In this document: piece after piece, positions 37,279 to 45,783 of the stretch | Layout: the number at the start of each line of letters is the position of its first letter | How positions within the stretch are numbered: position 1 is the first letter of the stretch | Assembly (NCBI GenBank): GCA_934436435.1 | Contig: CAKSAN010000001.1 | Coordinates: forward strand, 276,681 to 340,680 | Source: an uncultured Acetatifactor sp. | Lineage (GTDB): Bacteria > Bacillota > Clostridia > Lachnospirales > Lachnospiraceae | DNA length: 64,000 nt | Reading direction: 5' to 3' | Made by a program: the position numbers and the translations under genes | The notes under the pieces: generated by a model | What the model saw: the letters and a program-made list of their open reading frames with translations, nothing else | Databases searched by the model: none | What the model was told of the DNA's origin: nothing

Positions 37279-38426
37279 TACGTCTGCCACCCCCAGTAGG
37301 CACGGATCTTCGTCACCAGTGCCTCTAAAGTATCCTCCTCCGTACATTCATAGTTTGCTGTAAAATCTACGTCCTTTTCAAATCCCGTGGTCCGCTGATA
37401 GTAGATGGTACACACCGTATCCACCAACAGCTCCCCGGACTCTCCTTCATAACTGTATTTTGCAAATACCACCAGATCCTTCAGGCCGTCACCGTCCAGA
37501 TCCTTTCCTTGAATTCCCTTCAGCGCATAGAGATTGTCGCAATCCTCCATGGGCTGAAAACTCCACACGATATTTCCCTGTTCATCGATCAGGTAGATCA
37601 TGAACACATCGTATTCCGACATCCGGTAGATACCCGGAACCACCTTTAATTTTCCCAGCTTTTCAAAATTGCGGGTATAGGACTGCTCCTCGATCACATG
37701 AAAATTGTGATTCAGAAGATCCGCCAGTGTCTCCGCCGTATAGAGAAACTCCGTGGAACGGCCGTCTCTCACAAAATTCAGGATACAACCGGGGTTCTTG
37801 TTCATGTCGAATCGGTTGATCTTGTCCGAGATCCGGTAATCCCGGTAAAAACTGCCGTCCTCTTGAAACAGAACATCCCCCACTTTGTAGGATTCCTCCT
37901 GATAGTCTCCCCGGTCATTATGGCACTGGGCGATCAGAATGATATCCGTATCTCCGTCATTGTCCACATCCTGGAAGGATACCGAAGCCAGCTTTTCCAC
38001 CGGCTGCCGCATTTCCCCGGGATAACAGTAATTTGCCTCCAGCTGATCGGTCTTGTACAGGATCTGCCCCTCGGCATCCGCTATAAAAATTGCCAGCCGA
38101 TGGTATCTTTTGTCCAACGCGGCATAGAACCTGACCTCATCGCCCGGCTCTTCCGCTGTGTCTATGGCTTCTTCCGCAGGCTTTTGCAGCGGCATCGCGA
38201 AGATCTGATCTTCCAACAGTCGGAATCCCTGATCCTCCACATCCCCGATCTTTTCTATTTGACCGAAGCGTTCCTGATATCGTTCATATTCCTCCGCCAC
38301 CAGTTCTCCATTTTCCTTTGCTGCGGTCACGGAAAAAGAAAAGGCGGGAACCTGCGTAAACAAGACCACAAAGAGCATTATACATACTATGCTGAGCATG
38401 TTTTTTCTCTTCTTGTGTTCCGGCAT
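37278..38426 (-). CDS. Secreted protein with FG-GAP/VCBS-like Asp-rich repeats
   Basis: A 382-residue protein with a signal peptide or anchor (hydrophobic residues ~10-30 after MPEHKKRKN). It carries two calcium-loop-like segments, DVDNDGDTDIILIAQ and DLDGDGLKDLVVFAK, as seen in FG-GAP/VCBS beta-propeller proteins. Flanking sequence such as FIADAEGQILYKTD looks propeller-like as well. It heads the operon with the response regulator, kinase and membrane protein. GGAGGTG lies before the ATG. It is probably a cell-surface sensor or binding protein, by context only. Confidence 0.85.
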   Translation of the reverse strand: MPEHKKRKNMLSIVCIMLFVVLFTQVPAFSFSVTAAKENGELVAEEYERYQERFGQIEKIGDVEDQGFRLLEDQIFAMPLQKPAEEAIDTAEEPGDEVRFYAALDKRYHRLAIFIADAEGQILYKTDQLEANYCYPGEMRQPVEKLASVSFQDVDNDGDTDIILIAQCHNDRGDYQEESYKVGDVLFQEDGSFYRDYRISDKINRFDMNKNPGCILNFVRDGRSTEFLYTAETLADLLNHNFHVIEEQSYTRNFEKLGKLKVVPGIYRMSEYDVFMIYLIDEQGNIVWSFQPMEDCDNLYALKGIQGKDLDGDGLKDLVVFAKYSYEGESGELLVDTVCTIYYQRTTGFEKDVDFTANYECTEEDTLEALVTKIRAYWGWQT

Positions 38427-38467
38427 TTTCCCACCTCCTTTGTATCGTTATTTGATTTCTTTACCTC

Positions 38468-39697
38468 TTACAGGTCGTCAATAATAATATGTCTGGGCTG
38501 TCCCGTGATCATGATGGGTGTCAGTTCCGCCTGAATCAGAGGTTCAATGTAGTTTTTCATATCCACAGTCACATAGTCGCCCTCTTCCGTAATCCAGGAA
38601 CGGGGTACTTTTTTCTCCAGATTGGCTACTTTATGTACATCACACAGATCCGTGGTACAAATGTAAGGATCCTGGGATACTCTCTTCAAGATCACCATCT
38701 GGCCGGTCTTGCCCTCAAAAGCTGCTTTTACCGCAGTTCCGCCCACCTGATAAGCCTCGGTGATGTCCACACGGGAAGTCAGATGTCCGGCGCAGCGCTG
38801 CAACGTGGACAATTCGATGGCTCTGGACTTGCAGCCCAGCTTCTCGATGATCAGGTCAGACAGATACTTGCCTGTACCGGATAGCTGCACATGGCCGAAA
38901 GAATCTGTTTTGTCGGAAGGTGCTGACAATTCACAGACATATCTGCCATCCGCGGTCTTAATACCTTCGGACACCGCTATCACGATGGACTGTTTTTCGT
39001 TTACCAGTTTCTTCACCTTTTGCAGGAAGCTGTCCACATCAAAGGGAACCTCCGGCAGATAGATCAGATCCGGGCCTTCGCAGTCCTCACTCTTTGCAAG
39101 TACCGCTGCTCCGGTAAGCCAGCCGGCATTTCTACCCATGATCTCAATAACCGTCACGCTCTGCATCTCATAGATCAGCCCGTCACGTACCAGTTCCTTG
39201 GTGACCGTAGCAATATATTTGGCCGCGCTGCCGTAACCGGGGGTATGATCCGTACCCTCCAGATCATTATCGATGGTCTTGGGAACACCGATAAAACGAA
39301 TCGGGCTGTTAATTGTCTCCGCATAATCGGAAAGCTTTTTAATGGTATCCATGGAGTCATTGCCGCCAATATAGAAAAATGCCATGATCTCCAGTTCTTC
39401 CAGAATTGCAAATACTTTCTCATAGATGGTTTTATCTTCACTGATCTCAGGCAGTTTGTAACGGCAGGATCCCAGGAAAGATGCCGGTGTTCTCTTCAAA
39501 AGTTCCACATCCATATCGTTACGGATCTTTTCCCCCAGATCCACAAACTTTTTCTCCAACAGTCCCTGAATGCCGTAACGCATACCGTATATGGTATCCG
39601 CTCCCATATCCTTTGCCGTCTTATAGACACCCGCAAGGCTGGCATTGATCACCGCTGTGGGGCCCCCGGACTGTCCTACGATCACATTTTTCTTCAT
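38468..39697 (-). CDS. pfp: 6-phosphofructokinase, PPi-dependent type by active-site residues
   Basis: Phosphorylates fructose 6-phosphate. From the ATG at 39697 (GGGAGA before it) it has 409 residues. Two positions separate PPi from ATP enzymes: GGNDS has Asp where ATP enzymes have Gly (GGDGS), and GVPKTIDND has Lys in place of Gly. Both match the PPi-dependent class, which lets glycolysis run reversibly at low ATP cost. MGRNAGWLTG is the substrate-binding block. The Asn in GGND replaces the more usual Asp. It is a single gene. Confidence 0.9.
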   Translation of the reverse strand: MKKNVIVGQSGGPTAVINASLAGVYKTAKDMGADTIYGMRYGIQGLLEKKFVDLGEKIRNDMDVELLKRTPASFLGSCRYKLPEISEDKTIYEKVFAILEELEIMAFFYIGGNDSMDTIKKLSDYAETINSPIRFIGVPKTIDNDLEGTDHTPGYGSAAKYIATVTKELVRDGLIYEMQSVTVIEIMGRNAGWLTGAAVLAKSEDCEGPDLIYLPEVPFDVDSFLQKVKKLVNEKQSIVIAVSEGIKTADGRYVCELSAPSDKTDSFGHVQLSGTGKYLSDLIIEKLGCKSRAIELSTLQRCAGHLTSRVDITEAYQVGGTAVKAAFEGKTGQMVILKRVSQDPYICTTDLCDVHKVANLEKKVPRSWITEEGDYVTVDMKNYIEPLIQAELTPIMITGQPRHIIIDDL

Positions 39698-39730
39698 AAT
39701 TTTTCTCCCTCTGTTCATTCTTTCCCATAG

Positions 39731-39756
39731 ATCGAACAGAATTTCTTCTGCTCGAT
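39731..39756. other. Short hairpin upstream of pfp
   Basis: ATCGA-A-CAGAA, loop TTTC, TTCTG-C-TCGAT is an 11-bp stem with one internal mismatch. It sits 34 bp before the pfp start codon, on the leader side, with no T run. It may be a leader structure or belong with the following terminator. Confidence 0.4.
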
Positions 39757-39766
39757 TTGCACACGC

Positions 39767-39805
39767 AAAACACCCACCAATCGGATCCTCCGGTTGATGG
39801 GTGTT
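39767..39805 (-). terminator. Terminator after ackA
   Basis: On the minus strand AACACCCATCAACCGGA pairs with TCCGATTGGTGGGTGTT (17 bp with G-T pairs and one mismatch) around a GGA loop, followed by TTTGC. It starts 25 bp past the ackA stop. Confidence 0.85.
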
Positions 39806-39829
39806 CTCATTCTTAAGGTTCCGTCGAAC

Positions 39830-41026
39830 CTATTTTACCAAACTTACAGTCTCTCTGGCAATAGCAAGTTCCTCATTCGTAGGAATTACCATAACGGTAG
39901 TTTTGCTGTCGGGAGTGGAAATAGCGATCTCCTCTCCACGCTTGTGGTTGGCTTCTTCGTCGATAGCTACTCCCAGATAGCCCAGATGCTCGCATACCAG
40001 GGAACGAACCAGAGGTGCATTCTCACCGATACCTGCGGTAAAGCAGATCACATCTACGCCGTTCATGGCTGCTACATAAGAACCGATGTATTTTGCTACA
40101 CGGTAACAGTAAGTGTTCATGGTGCGGATGCAGTGTGCATCGCCGTTGTTGTAACCTGCTTCCAGATCACGGAAATCGGAAGACAGATTGTTAGACAGAC
40201 CATAGACACCGGACTTCTTGTTCAGAACGGTCATAATCTCGTCGATGTTTTTGCCCTCTTTGTGAGCGATGAACTCCATAATGGCAGGGTCGATATCACC
40301 GGAACGGGTTCCCATGATCAGACCTTCCAGAGGAGTCAGACCCATGGAAGTATCTACGCACTTACCGTTCTTAACAGCGGATACGCTGGCACCGTTGCCC
40401 AGGTGGCATACGATGATCTTCAGATCTTCATACTTTTTGCCCAGAACCTCAGCCGCCTTCTTGGATACATAAGAGTGGCTGGTTCCGTGGAAACCGTAAC
40501 GTCTGATCTTGTATTTCTCATAATACTCATAAGGAAGGCCGTACATATAAGCTTCCTCGGGCATGGTCTGATGGAAAGCGGTATCGAATACAGCCACCAT
40601 GGGAGTGGTGGGCATCAGCTTCTTGCAGGCATTAATACCGATCAGGTTGGCAGGGTTATGTAAAGGAGCCAGGTCATTGCACTCTTCGATGGCTTTCATA
40701 ACTTCGTCGGTAATAATGGTAGATGCTGCGAACTTCTCGCCACCGTGTACGATACGATGTCCTACGGCACCGATCTCATCCAGACTCTTTACCACACCGG
40801 TTTTAGCGTTGGTCAGAGCTTCCAGTACCAGACGGATAGCTTCGGTATGATCCGGCATGGGAGTTACGGTCTGCTCCTTCTCGCCGCCGTCGGGAGTATA
40901 GGTGATCTGGCTTCCTTCAATACCGATTCTCTCGCAAAGACCCTTTGCGATACATTTTTCGGTCTCGGAATCGATGAGCTGGAACTTCAGGGAAGAGCTT
41001 CCGCAGTTAATAACTAAAATATTCAT
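39830..41026 (-). CDS. ackA: Acetate kinase
   Basis: Converts acetyl phosphate and ADP to acetate and ATP, the main substrate-level ATP step of acetogenic fermentation. The 398-residue protein begins ILVINCGSSSLKFQLID. It has VGHRIVHGGEKF, VAVFDTAFHQTMP, RRYGFHGTSHSYV and CHLGNGASVSAV, all acetokinase hallmarks. It lies about 130 bp after pta; the interval holds a GTGCGGGA/TCCCGCAC hairpin. Confidence 0.97.
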   Translation of the reverse strand: MNILVINCGSSSLKFQLIDSETEKCIAKGLCERIGIEGSQITYTPDGGEKEQTVTPMPDHTEAIRLVLEALTNAKTGVVKSLDEIGAVGHRIVHGGEKFAASTIITDEVMKAIEECNDLAPLHNPANLIGINACKKLMPTTPMVAVFDTAFHQTMPEEAYMYGLPYEYYEKYKIRRYGFHGTSHSYVSKKAAEVLGKKYEDLKIIVCHLGNGASVSAVKNGKCVDTSMGLTPLEGLIMGTRSGDIDPAIMEFIAHKEGKNIDEIMTVLNKKSGVYGLSNNLSSDFRDLEAGYNNGDAHCIRTMNTYCYRVAKYIGSYVAAMNGVDVICFTAGIGENAPLVRSLVCEHLGYLGVAIDEEANHKRGEEIAISTPDSKTTVMVIPTNEELAIARETVSLVK

Positions 41027-41110
41027 GATCTAATTCCTTTCTTTATTTTAATCCGTTACTCTGATAATCTATAAGTTCATGCCACCCAGTACGGGCAATA
41101 CATGAATACG

Positions 41111-41132
41111 GTGCGGGACAGATATCCCGCAC
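41111..41132. other. Intercistronic hairpin between pta and ackA
   Basis: GTGCGGGA and TCCCGCAC form a perfect 8-bp stem with a 6-nt loop and no T run. It could stabilise or process the pta-ackA mRNA. The rest of 41027-41155 shows nothing else. Confidence 0.5.
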
Positions 41133-41155
41133 ACGTTACTGTTCGTTTATAATGC

Positions 41156-42157
41156 TTATACCAGCTGTGCCTGTACAGCGGTCAGTGCCACAACACCGAC
41201 GATATCCTGCCAGGAACATCCTCTGGACAGATCGTTAACCGGCTTTGCAATACCCTGTAACATAGGACCGTAAGCTTCTGCACCGCCCAGTCTCTGTACC
41301 AGTTTGTAACCAATATTACCTGCATCCAGGTTCGGGAAAATCAGGACATTGGCATGTCCGTTTACAGGGCTTCCGGGAGCCTTGGACTTGGCAACACTGG
41401 GAACCAGAGCTGCATCCAGCTGCAGTTCGCCGTCCAGAGTCAGATGAGGATACTCCTCATGTGCGATACGGGTAGCTTCTACTACTTTGTCAACCAGAGC
41501 GTGCTTGGCACTTCCCTTGGTGGAGTGGCTTAACATAGCAATCACGGGCTTGGGACCGATCAGAGACTTGAAGCTTCTGGATGAAGTATCTGCGATGGCA
41601 GCCAGTTCTTCGGGAGTAGGATCCTGGTTCAGACCACAGTCAGCGAACAGGAAGGTTCCGTTCTCGCCCTGATCCTTGAATACGGTGTCCATAACAAAGA
41701 ATGCGGATACCAGCTTAACGCCGGGAGCCGTCTTCAGAATCTGCAATGCAGGTCTTAAGGTATCTGCAGTAGAGTGGCATGCACCGGCAACCATACCGTC
41801 TGCGTCATTTGCCTTAACCATTACAATACCGAAGGTCAGATAATCGTTTAACAGAATCTCTCTTGCCTTCTCGGGAGTCATTCCCTTTGCTTTTCTGGTT
41901 TCATATAATAAATTCACATAGTCATCCAACTTGGGAGTTGTTTTCGGGTTAATTACCTTAACTTTGGACAGGTCAACTTCCAGCCAGCCTGCACCATCCA
42001 TGATCTTCTCTTCATCACCGATCATAATGATGTCAGCAATGCCTTCCTCCACGATACGGGCAGCAGCCAGTAATGTTCTCTTGTCATTGGATTCCGGTAA
42101 TACAATAGTCTTTTTGTCGAGTCTTGCTCTCTCTTTAATCATGTCAATGTATGACAT
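41156..42157 (-). CDS. pta: Phosphate acetyltransferase
   Basis: Interconverts acetyl-CoA and acetyl phosphate, feeding AckA. From the ATG at 42157 (GGAG 7 bases before it) the protein has 333 residues, the short Firmicutes form without the DRTGG regulatory domain. It contains KKTIVLPESNDKRTLLAA, DGMVAGACHSTADTLRPALQ, FLFADCGLNQDPTPEELA and the C-terminal FPNLDAGNIGYKLVQRLGGAEAYGP. It has its own promoter at 42250-42278. Confidence 0.97.
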   Translation of the reverse strand: MSYIDMIKERARLDKKTIVLPESNDKRTLLAAARIVEEGIADIIMIGDEEKIMDGAGWLEVDLSKVKVINPKTTPKLDDYVNLLYETRKAKGMTPEKAREILLNDYLTFGIVMVKANDADGMVAGACHSTADTLRPALQILKTAPGVKLVSAFFVMDTVFKDQGENGTFLFADCGLNQDPTPEELAAIADTSSRSFKSLIGPKPVIAMLSHSTKGSAKHALVDKVVEATRIAHEEYPHLTLDGELQLDAALVPSVAKSKAPGSPVNGHANVLIFPNLDAGNIGYKLVQRLGGAEAYGPMLQGIAKPVNDLSRGCSWQDIVGVVALTAVQAQLV

Positions 42158-42249
42158 ATCCATTCTCCTTTCCGGCGGGGGATACCCGCTTCCTCCCAAA
42201 TAACTTCTGTAAAATTTTGGTTTTGTCTTAACAAACCGATTTATTTATA

Positions 42250-42278
42250 TTATACTAAATACATGAGGAGTACACAAG
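42250..42278 (-). promoter_or_regulatory. pta promoter
   Basis: On the minus strand TTGTGT (42278-42273), a 17-bp spacer and a perfect TATAAT (42255-42250). Transcription should start near 42243, some 85 bp before pta. Confidence 0.8.
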
Positions 42279-42358
42279 GGCATAATGTTCGCAAAATTGT
42301 ATATTTTCAGATACAACCCCTGATTTTCTATTTCAAAATATGCTGATAACCATGCACA

Positions 42359-42372
42359 TGTAAACGCTTTCA
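42359..42372. promoter_or_regulatory. Candidate catabolite response element (cre)
   Basis: TGTAAACGCTTTCA matches the cre consensus TGWAANCGNTNWCA at every defined base. CcpA binds such sites, and in Bacillus it activates ackA and pta from sites upstream of their promoters. Here the site is about 80 bp upstream of the pta -35 box and about 80 bp before tmcAL, so either gene could be the target. Confidence 0.6.
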
Positions 42373-42454
42373 ATGTATGTTATTTTTTTCACATTCCCAA
42401 GTTGTTTTTATATTCGTTTTATCGTACATTTCTTTTCACGAAAGGAGCCATATT

Positions 42455-43690
42455 ATGAAGGTCAATGGTATTGTCGCAGAATATAATCCCTTCCATAAGG
42501 GCCACGCTTATCAGTTACAGCATGCCAGGGAAGCCACCGGTGCCGATTATACGGTCATTGTCATGAGCGGTAATTTCATGCAGCGCGGCACCCCGGCCCT
42601 CCTGGATAAGTTCACCCGGGCTAAAATGGCTCTGGAAAACGGTGCCGATCTGGTGCTGGAACTTCCCACCTGTTATGCAGCTTCCAGTGCGGAATTTTTC
42701 GCCAAAGGATCCGTTGCCCTGTTGGACAAACTGGGAGTAATCACGAATCTGTGCTTCGGCAGCGAATGTGGCAAGATCGATGTTCTGTCCCGGATCGCGG
42801 AAATCTTCTACACAGAACCGGAGCCTTATGTGGAATCCCTGCGCTGCAATATGCGTAAGGGAATGTCCTTCCCCATTGCCAGAACCTGGGCATTATTGCA
42901 ATACGCTCCTGCCTTAAGCAATGACAAGGATGTGCTGTCATCTCCTAATAATATATTGGGAATCGAATATCTGAAGGCTCTGATGTCAAGGGACAGTAAA
43001 ATCACGCCCTTCACCACCACCAGAGTGGGCGCGGATTATCACGACAAACGTCTGGGCACCAACCAGTGCTCTGCTCTCGCCATTCGTCAGTCCGTCGCCG
43101 CCGGCCGTGATCTCTCCTATCTGGCTGCCCAGATGCCGGACAGCGCCTATGAATTGCTATGTACTTCTCTGGCACGCCAAAAGCCGCTGTTCGCAGATGA
43201 TTTCTCCGCAGCGCTGCAATACAAGCTGCTGACGGAATATTCCGAAGGCTACGACAAGTATCAGGATATTTCTTCGGATCTGTCCGACCGTATCCGCAAT
43301 ACACTTCCTTCTTTTGTGGGCTATACTTCCTTCTGCGATCTGCTCAAGAGCAAGGATATGACTTACACCCGCATCAGCAGATGCCTGCTTCATATTTTAC
43401 TGAATATGACCAAGGAAGAATTTGAGACCTGTAAGGCCGAGGATTATATTTCCTACGCCAGGGTGCTGGGCTTCCGCAAAGATGCCACGCCGCTGCTTAC
43501 CGAGATCAAGAAGAACAGTTCCATTCCTCTTATCACCAGCCTGGCTGATGCCAGACAATCGCTTTCCGGCGAAGCTCTGCGGATGCTGGATCTGGATATC
43601 CTCCGGAATCAGATCTATCTGGGGAATCTGGCCTTGAAGAACCAGACGGAAATGGTAAGTGAATATCGTACCCCGATCGTGATCGTATAA
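42455..43690 (+). CDS. tmcAL: tRNA(Met) cytidine acetate ligase
   Basis: Makes N4-acetylcytidine at the wobble base of elongator tRNA-Met from acetate and ATP (YlbM in Bacillus). The start used is the ATG of MKVNGIVAEYNPFHKGH, 7 bases after AAAGGAG, giving 411 residues. The nucleotidyltransferase motif HKGH is at residues ~14-17, with VIVMSGNFMQRG and a late SSPNNILGIEYLKAL. It is the only full-size plus-strand protein gene here and stands back to back with pta-ackA, whose product acetate is its substrate. Confidence 0.93.
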   Translation: MKVNGIVAEYNPFHKGHAYQLQHAREATGADYTVIVMSGNFMQRGTPALLDKFTRAKMALENGADLVLELPTCYAASSAEFFAKGSVALLDKLGVITNLCFGSECGKIDVLSRIAEIFYTEPEPYVESLRCNMRKGMSFPIARTWALLQYAPALSNDKDVLSSPNNILGIEYLKALMSRDSKITPFTTTRVGADYHDKRLGTNQCSALAIRQSVAAGRDLSYLAAQMPDSAYELLCTSLARQKPLFADDFSAALQYKLLTEYSEGYDKYQDISSDLSDRIRNTLPSFVGYTSFCDLLKSKDMTYTRISRCLLHILLNMTKEEFETCKAEDYISYARVLGFRKDATPLLTEIKKNSSIPLITSLADARQSLSGEALRMLDLDILRNQIYLGNLALKNQTEMVSEYRTPIVIV

Positions 43691-43745
43691 TCTTGATTGC
43701 ATAATAACCAGAAAGTTAGTTTGGTGTAAATAACCTCAAAACAAT

Positions 43746-43793
43746 AAATTCCGTACAAAAAAGTTCCTAAATCAGGAATTTTTGTACGGAATT
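43746..43793. terminator. Long symmetrical terminator between tmcAL and the UPF0210 gene
   Basis: AAATTCCGTACAAAAA..GTTCCT and AGGAATTTTTGTACGGAATTT form a stem of about 21 bp with one bulge and an AAATC loop. Flanking T and A runs let it serve both converging genes. A smaller TTTCGCT..AGCGAAA hairpin follows at about 43799-43816. The remaining bases to 43913 are AT-rich with no other signal. Confidence 0.85.
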
Positions 43794-43913
43794 TCTTTAT
43801 TTCGCTTACTCAGCGAAAATAGAACCTTTTTACATAGCAAAATCTCATATTTTTGTATTTTTTTCGCAAAAATTGACGTTTTGAATACAAACAGAACTCC
43901 CGCTACGAACCAT

Positions 43914-45278
43914 TTAGTTCTTAAAGCTGTGGATGGGTGCGGGGATGCGGCCGCCGCGGTTGACGAAGGCATCGCAGGAGAACTGATTCACGGGCATGAT
44001 GGGCGCGTAGCCTAACAGGCCGCCGAATTCCACGGTTTCTCCCACACCTTTTCCAATCACGGGGATGATTCTGACGGCGGTGGTCTTCTGGTTCACCATA
44101 CCGATGGCCATTTCATCTGCAATGATACCGGAAATTGTGGTGGCCTTGGTGTCTCCGGGGATGGCGATCATATCCAAGCCTACGGAGCAGACACAGGTCA
44201 TGGCTTCCAGCTTCTCAATGGTAAGGGCTCCGGCATTGACAGCATCTATCATTCCCTGATCTTCGCTGACCGGAATAAATGCACCGCTCAAGCCGCCGAC
44301 ATAAGAGGATGCCATAACACCGCCCTTTTTCACCTGATCATTCAGAAGAGCAAGCGCTGCGGTGGTTCCGGGGGCTCCGGCATATTCCAGACCGATCTCG
44401 CAGAGGATATCGGCTACACTGTCGCCGATGGCCGGGGTCGGTGCCAGAGACAGATCCACGATACCAAAGGGAACATTTAACATCCGGGAAGCTTCCTGTG
44501 CTACCAGCTGGCCTACACGGGTCACCTTGAAAGCAGTCTTCTTGATGGTCTCGCAGAGGACTTCGAAGTTCTCGCCGCGAACCTTTTCCAGTGCAGTCTT
44601 TACCACGCCGGGGCCGCTGACACCGACATTGATGATCTTGTCAGCTTCGGTCACACCGTGGAAAGCACCTGCCATGAAGGGATTGTCGTCCGGTGCATTG
44701 CAGAATACCACCAGCTTTGCACAGCCCAGAGAATCGTCTTCCTTCGTGTACTCCGCGGTCTCCTTCACCATCTCTCCCATCAGCTTTACCGCATCCATGT
44801 TGATGCCGGTCTTGGTGGAACCTAAGTTTACAGAGCTGCACACCCGCTCTGTGGTGGACAGTGCCAGAGGAATGGAACGGATCAACAGTTCATCTGCCGG
44901 AGTCATTCCCTTGCTTACCAGTGCGGAATAACCGCCCAGAAAGTTCACCCCCACTTCATGGGCCACTTTATCCAGCGTCTTTGCAATGCTGGCAAAATCT
45001 TCAATGGTATGACAGGCTGCGCCGCCGATCAGTGCGATGGGGGTCACGGAAATTCTCTTATTTACTATGGGGATGCCAAATTCTCTGGAAATCTCCTCTC
45101 CGGTCTTCACCAGATCCTTGGCTGCTTCGTAGATCTTGTTATAGATCTTCTCATTTAATCTGTCCAGATCGGAATCGATACAGTCTAACAGGCTGATACC
45201 CAGTGTGATGGTACGCACATCCAGGTTCTCTTCCTCGATCATTTTGTTGGTCTCTGTTACTTCATATAAATTGATCAT
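43914..45278 (-). CDS. UPF0210 (DUF711) family protein
   Basis: A 454-residue cytosolic protein of the PFL/DUF711 family. The members have a glycyl-radical-enzyme-like barrel fold but no proven reaction. Characteristic segments are [41 protein letters not shown] and the C-terminal [14 protein letters not shown] with [12 protein letters not shown]. It follows an ACT-domain protein of the UPF0237 family, a pairing conserved in many anaerobes and suggesting the ACT protein controls it in response to a small molecule. Confidence 0.92.
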   Translation of the reverse strand: MINLYEVTETNKMIEEENLDVRTITLGISLLDCIDSDLDRLNEKIYNKIYEAAKDLVKTGEEISREFGIPIVNKRISVTPIALIGGAACHTIEDFASIAKTLDKVAHEVGVNFLGGYSALVSKGMTPADELLIRSIPLALSTTERVCSSVNLGSTKTGINMDAVKLMGEMVKETAEYTKEDDSLGCAKLVVFCNAPDDNPFMAGAFHGVTEADKIINVGVSGPGVVKTALEKVRGENFEVLCETIKKTAFKVTRVGQLVAQEASRMLNVPFGIVDLSLAPTPAIGDSVADILCEIGLEYAGAPGTTAALALLNDQVKKGGVMASSYVGGLSGAFIPVSEDQGMIDAVNAGALTIEKLEAMTCVCSVGLDMIAIPGDTKATTISGIIADEMAIGMVNQKTTAVRIIPVIGKGVGETVEFGGLLGYAPIMPVNQFSCDAFVNRGGRIPAPIHSFKN

Positions 45279-45332
45279 TACGGCTCCTATCTGCCCCTTC
45301 GGGTCTTATTCTCTTCAAAATCGTGGGGCTTA

Positions 45333-45605
45333 TCAGATGCGGTGCATCTTGTCAAAGATTTCTTCCTTCTGACATTTGATCACTACGCCGATCTCTTCTC
45401 CCAACGCAGCCAGTTCATCCGCCATATCGCCGAAAGTTTTCTGCATCTGGTTGGTGTCAACGATCATCATCATGTTGAAATATCCCTGTACAATGGTCTG
45501 GGAAATGTCCAGAATATTGATGCCGTTTTCCGCAAGATAGGTACATACCTTTGCGATAATGCCTACTGTGTCCTTACCAACTACCGTAATAATTGTTTTT
45601 TTCAT
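45333..45605 (-). CDS. ACT-domain protein (UPF0237)
   Basis: A 90-residue protein consisting of one ACT domain (KKTIITVVGKDTVGIIAKVCTYLAENG). The start at 45605 is preceded by GAGGG. Proteins of this family precede UPF0210 genes and are thought to bind amino acids or similar effectors. The gene lies 54 bp before the UPF0210 gene. A folded element (45700-45770) sits upstream, on its leader side. Confidence 0.92.
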   Translation of the reverse strand: MKKTIITVVGKDTVGIIAKVCTYLAENGINILDISQTIVQGYFNMMMIVDTNQMQKTFGDMADELAALGEEIGVVIKCQKEEIFDKMHRI

Positions 45606-45699
45606 AATCGCCCTCATTTTCCGCATGATTTCATGCATTTATTTTGTTCTATTAAACAACACTTTCCGCCAATTTGCAACCTTTATGTTTATGCGCTGA

Positions 45700-45770
45700 G
45701 CGCCAATCTATGAGCATAGTTAGTCACGAAGTGACGCAAAAGCGTGTTAACGCGACTTTGCGAATGGCGC
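45700..45770. repeat. Folded element related to the one before trpE
   Basis: GCGCCA..TGGCGC forms the base stem. Inside are CTATGAGCATAG, a hairpin GTCAC-GAA-GTGAC, and a GCAAA..TTTGC stem holding GCGTGTTAACGC. The strings CCAAT, ATGAGCA, AGTTAGT, CGAA, GACG and TTTGCGAATGG recur in the same order in the element at 33849-33943 (minus strand), while the two stem sequences differ in a compensating way. It lies between the YycJ-type gene and the ACT-domain gene. Confidence 0.75.
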
Positions 45771-45783
45771 AGGCTGAACGGTA

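Noticed and set aside
42377..42454. Longer N-terminus for TmcAL
   Set aside because: The internal ATG at 42455 has AAAGGAG at ideal distance and matches the family start; the upstream part would be an AT-rich hydrophobic extension without a ribosome binding site.
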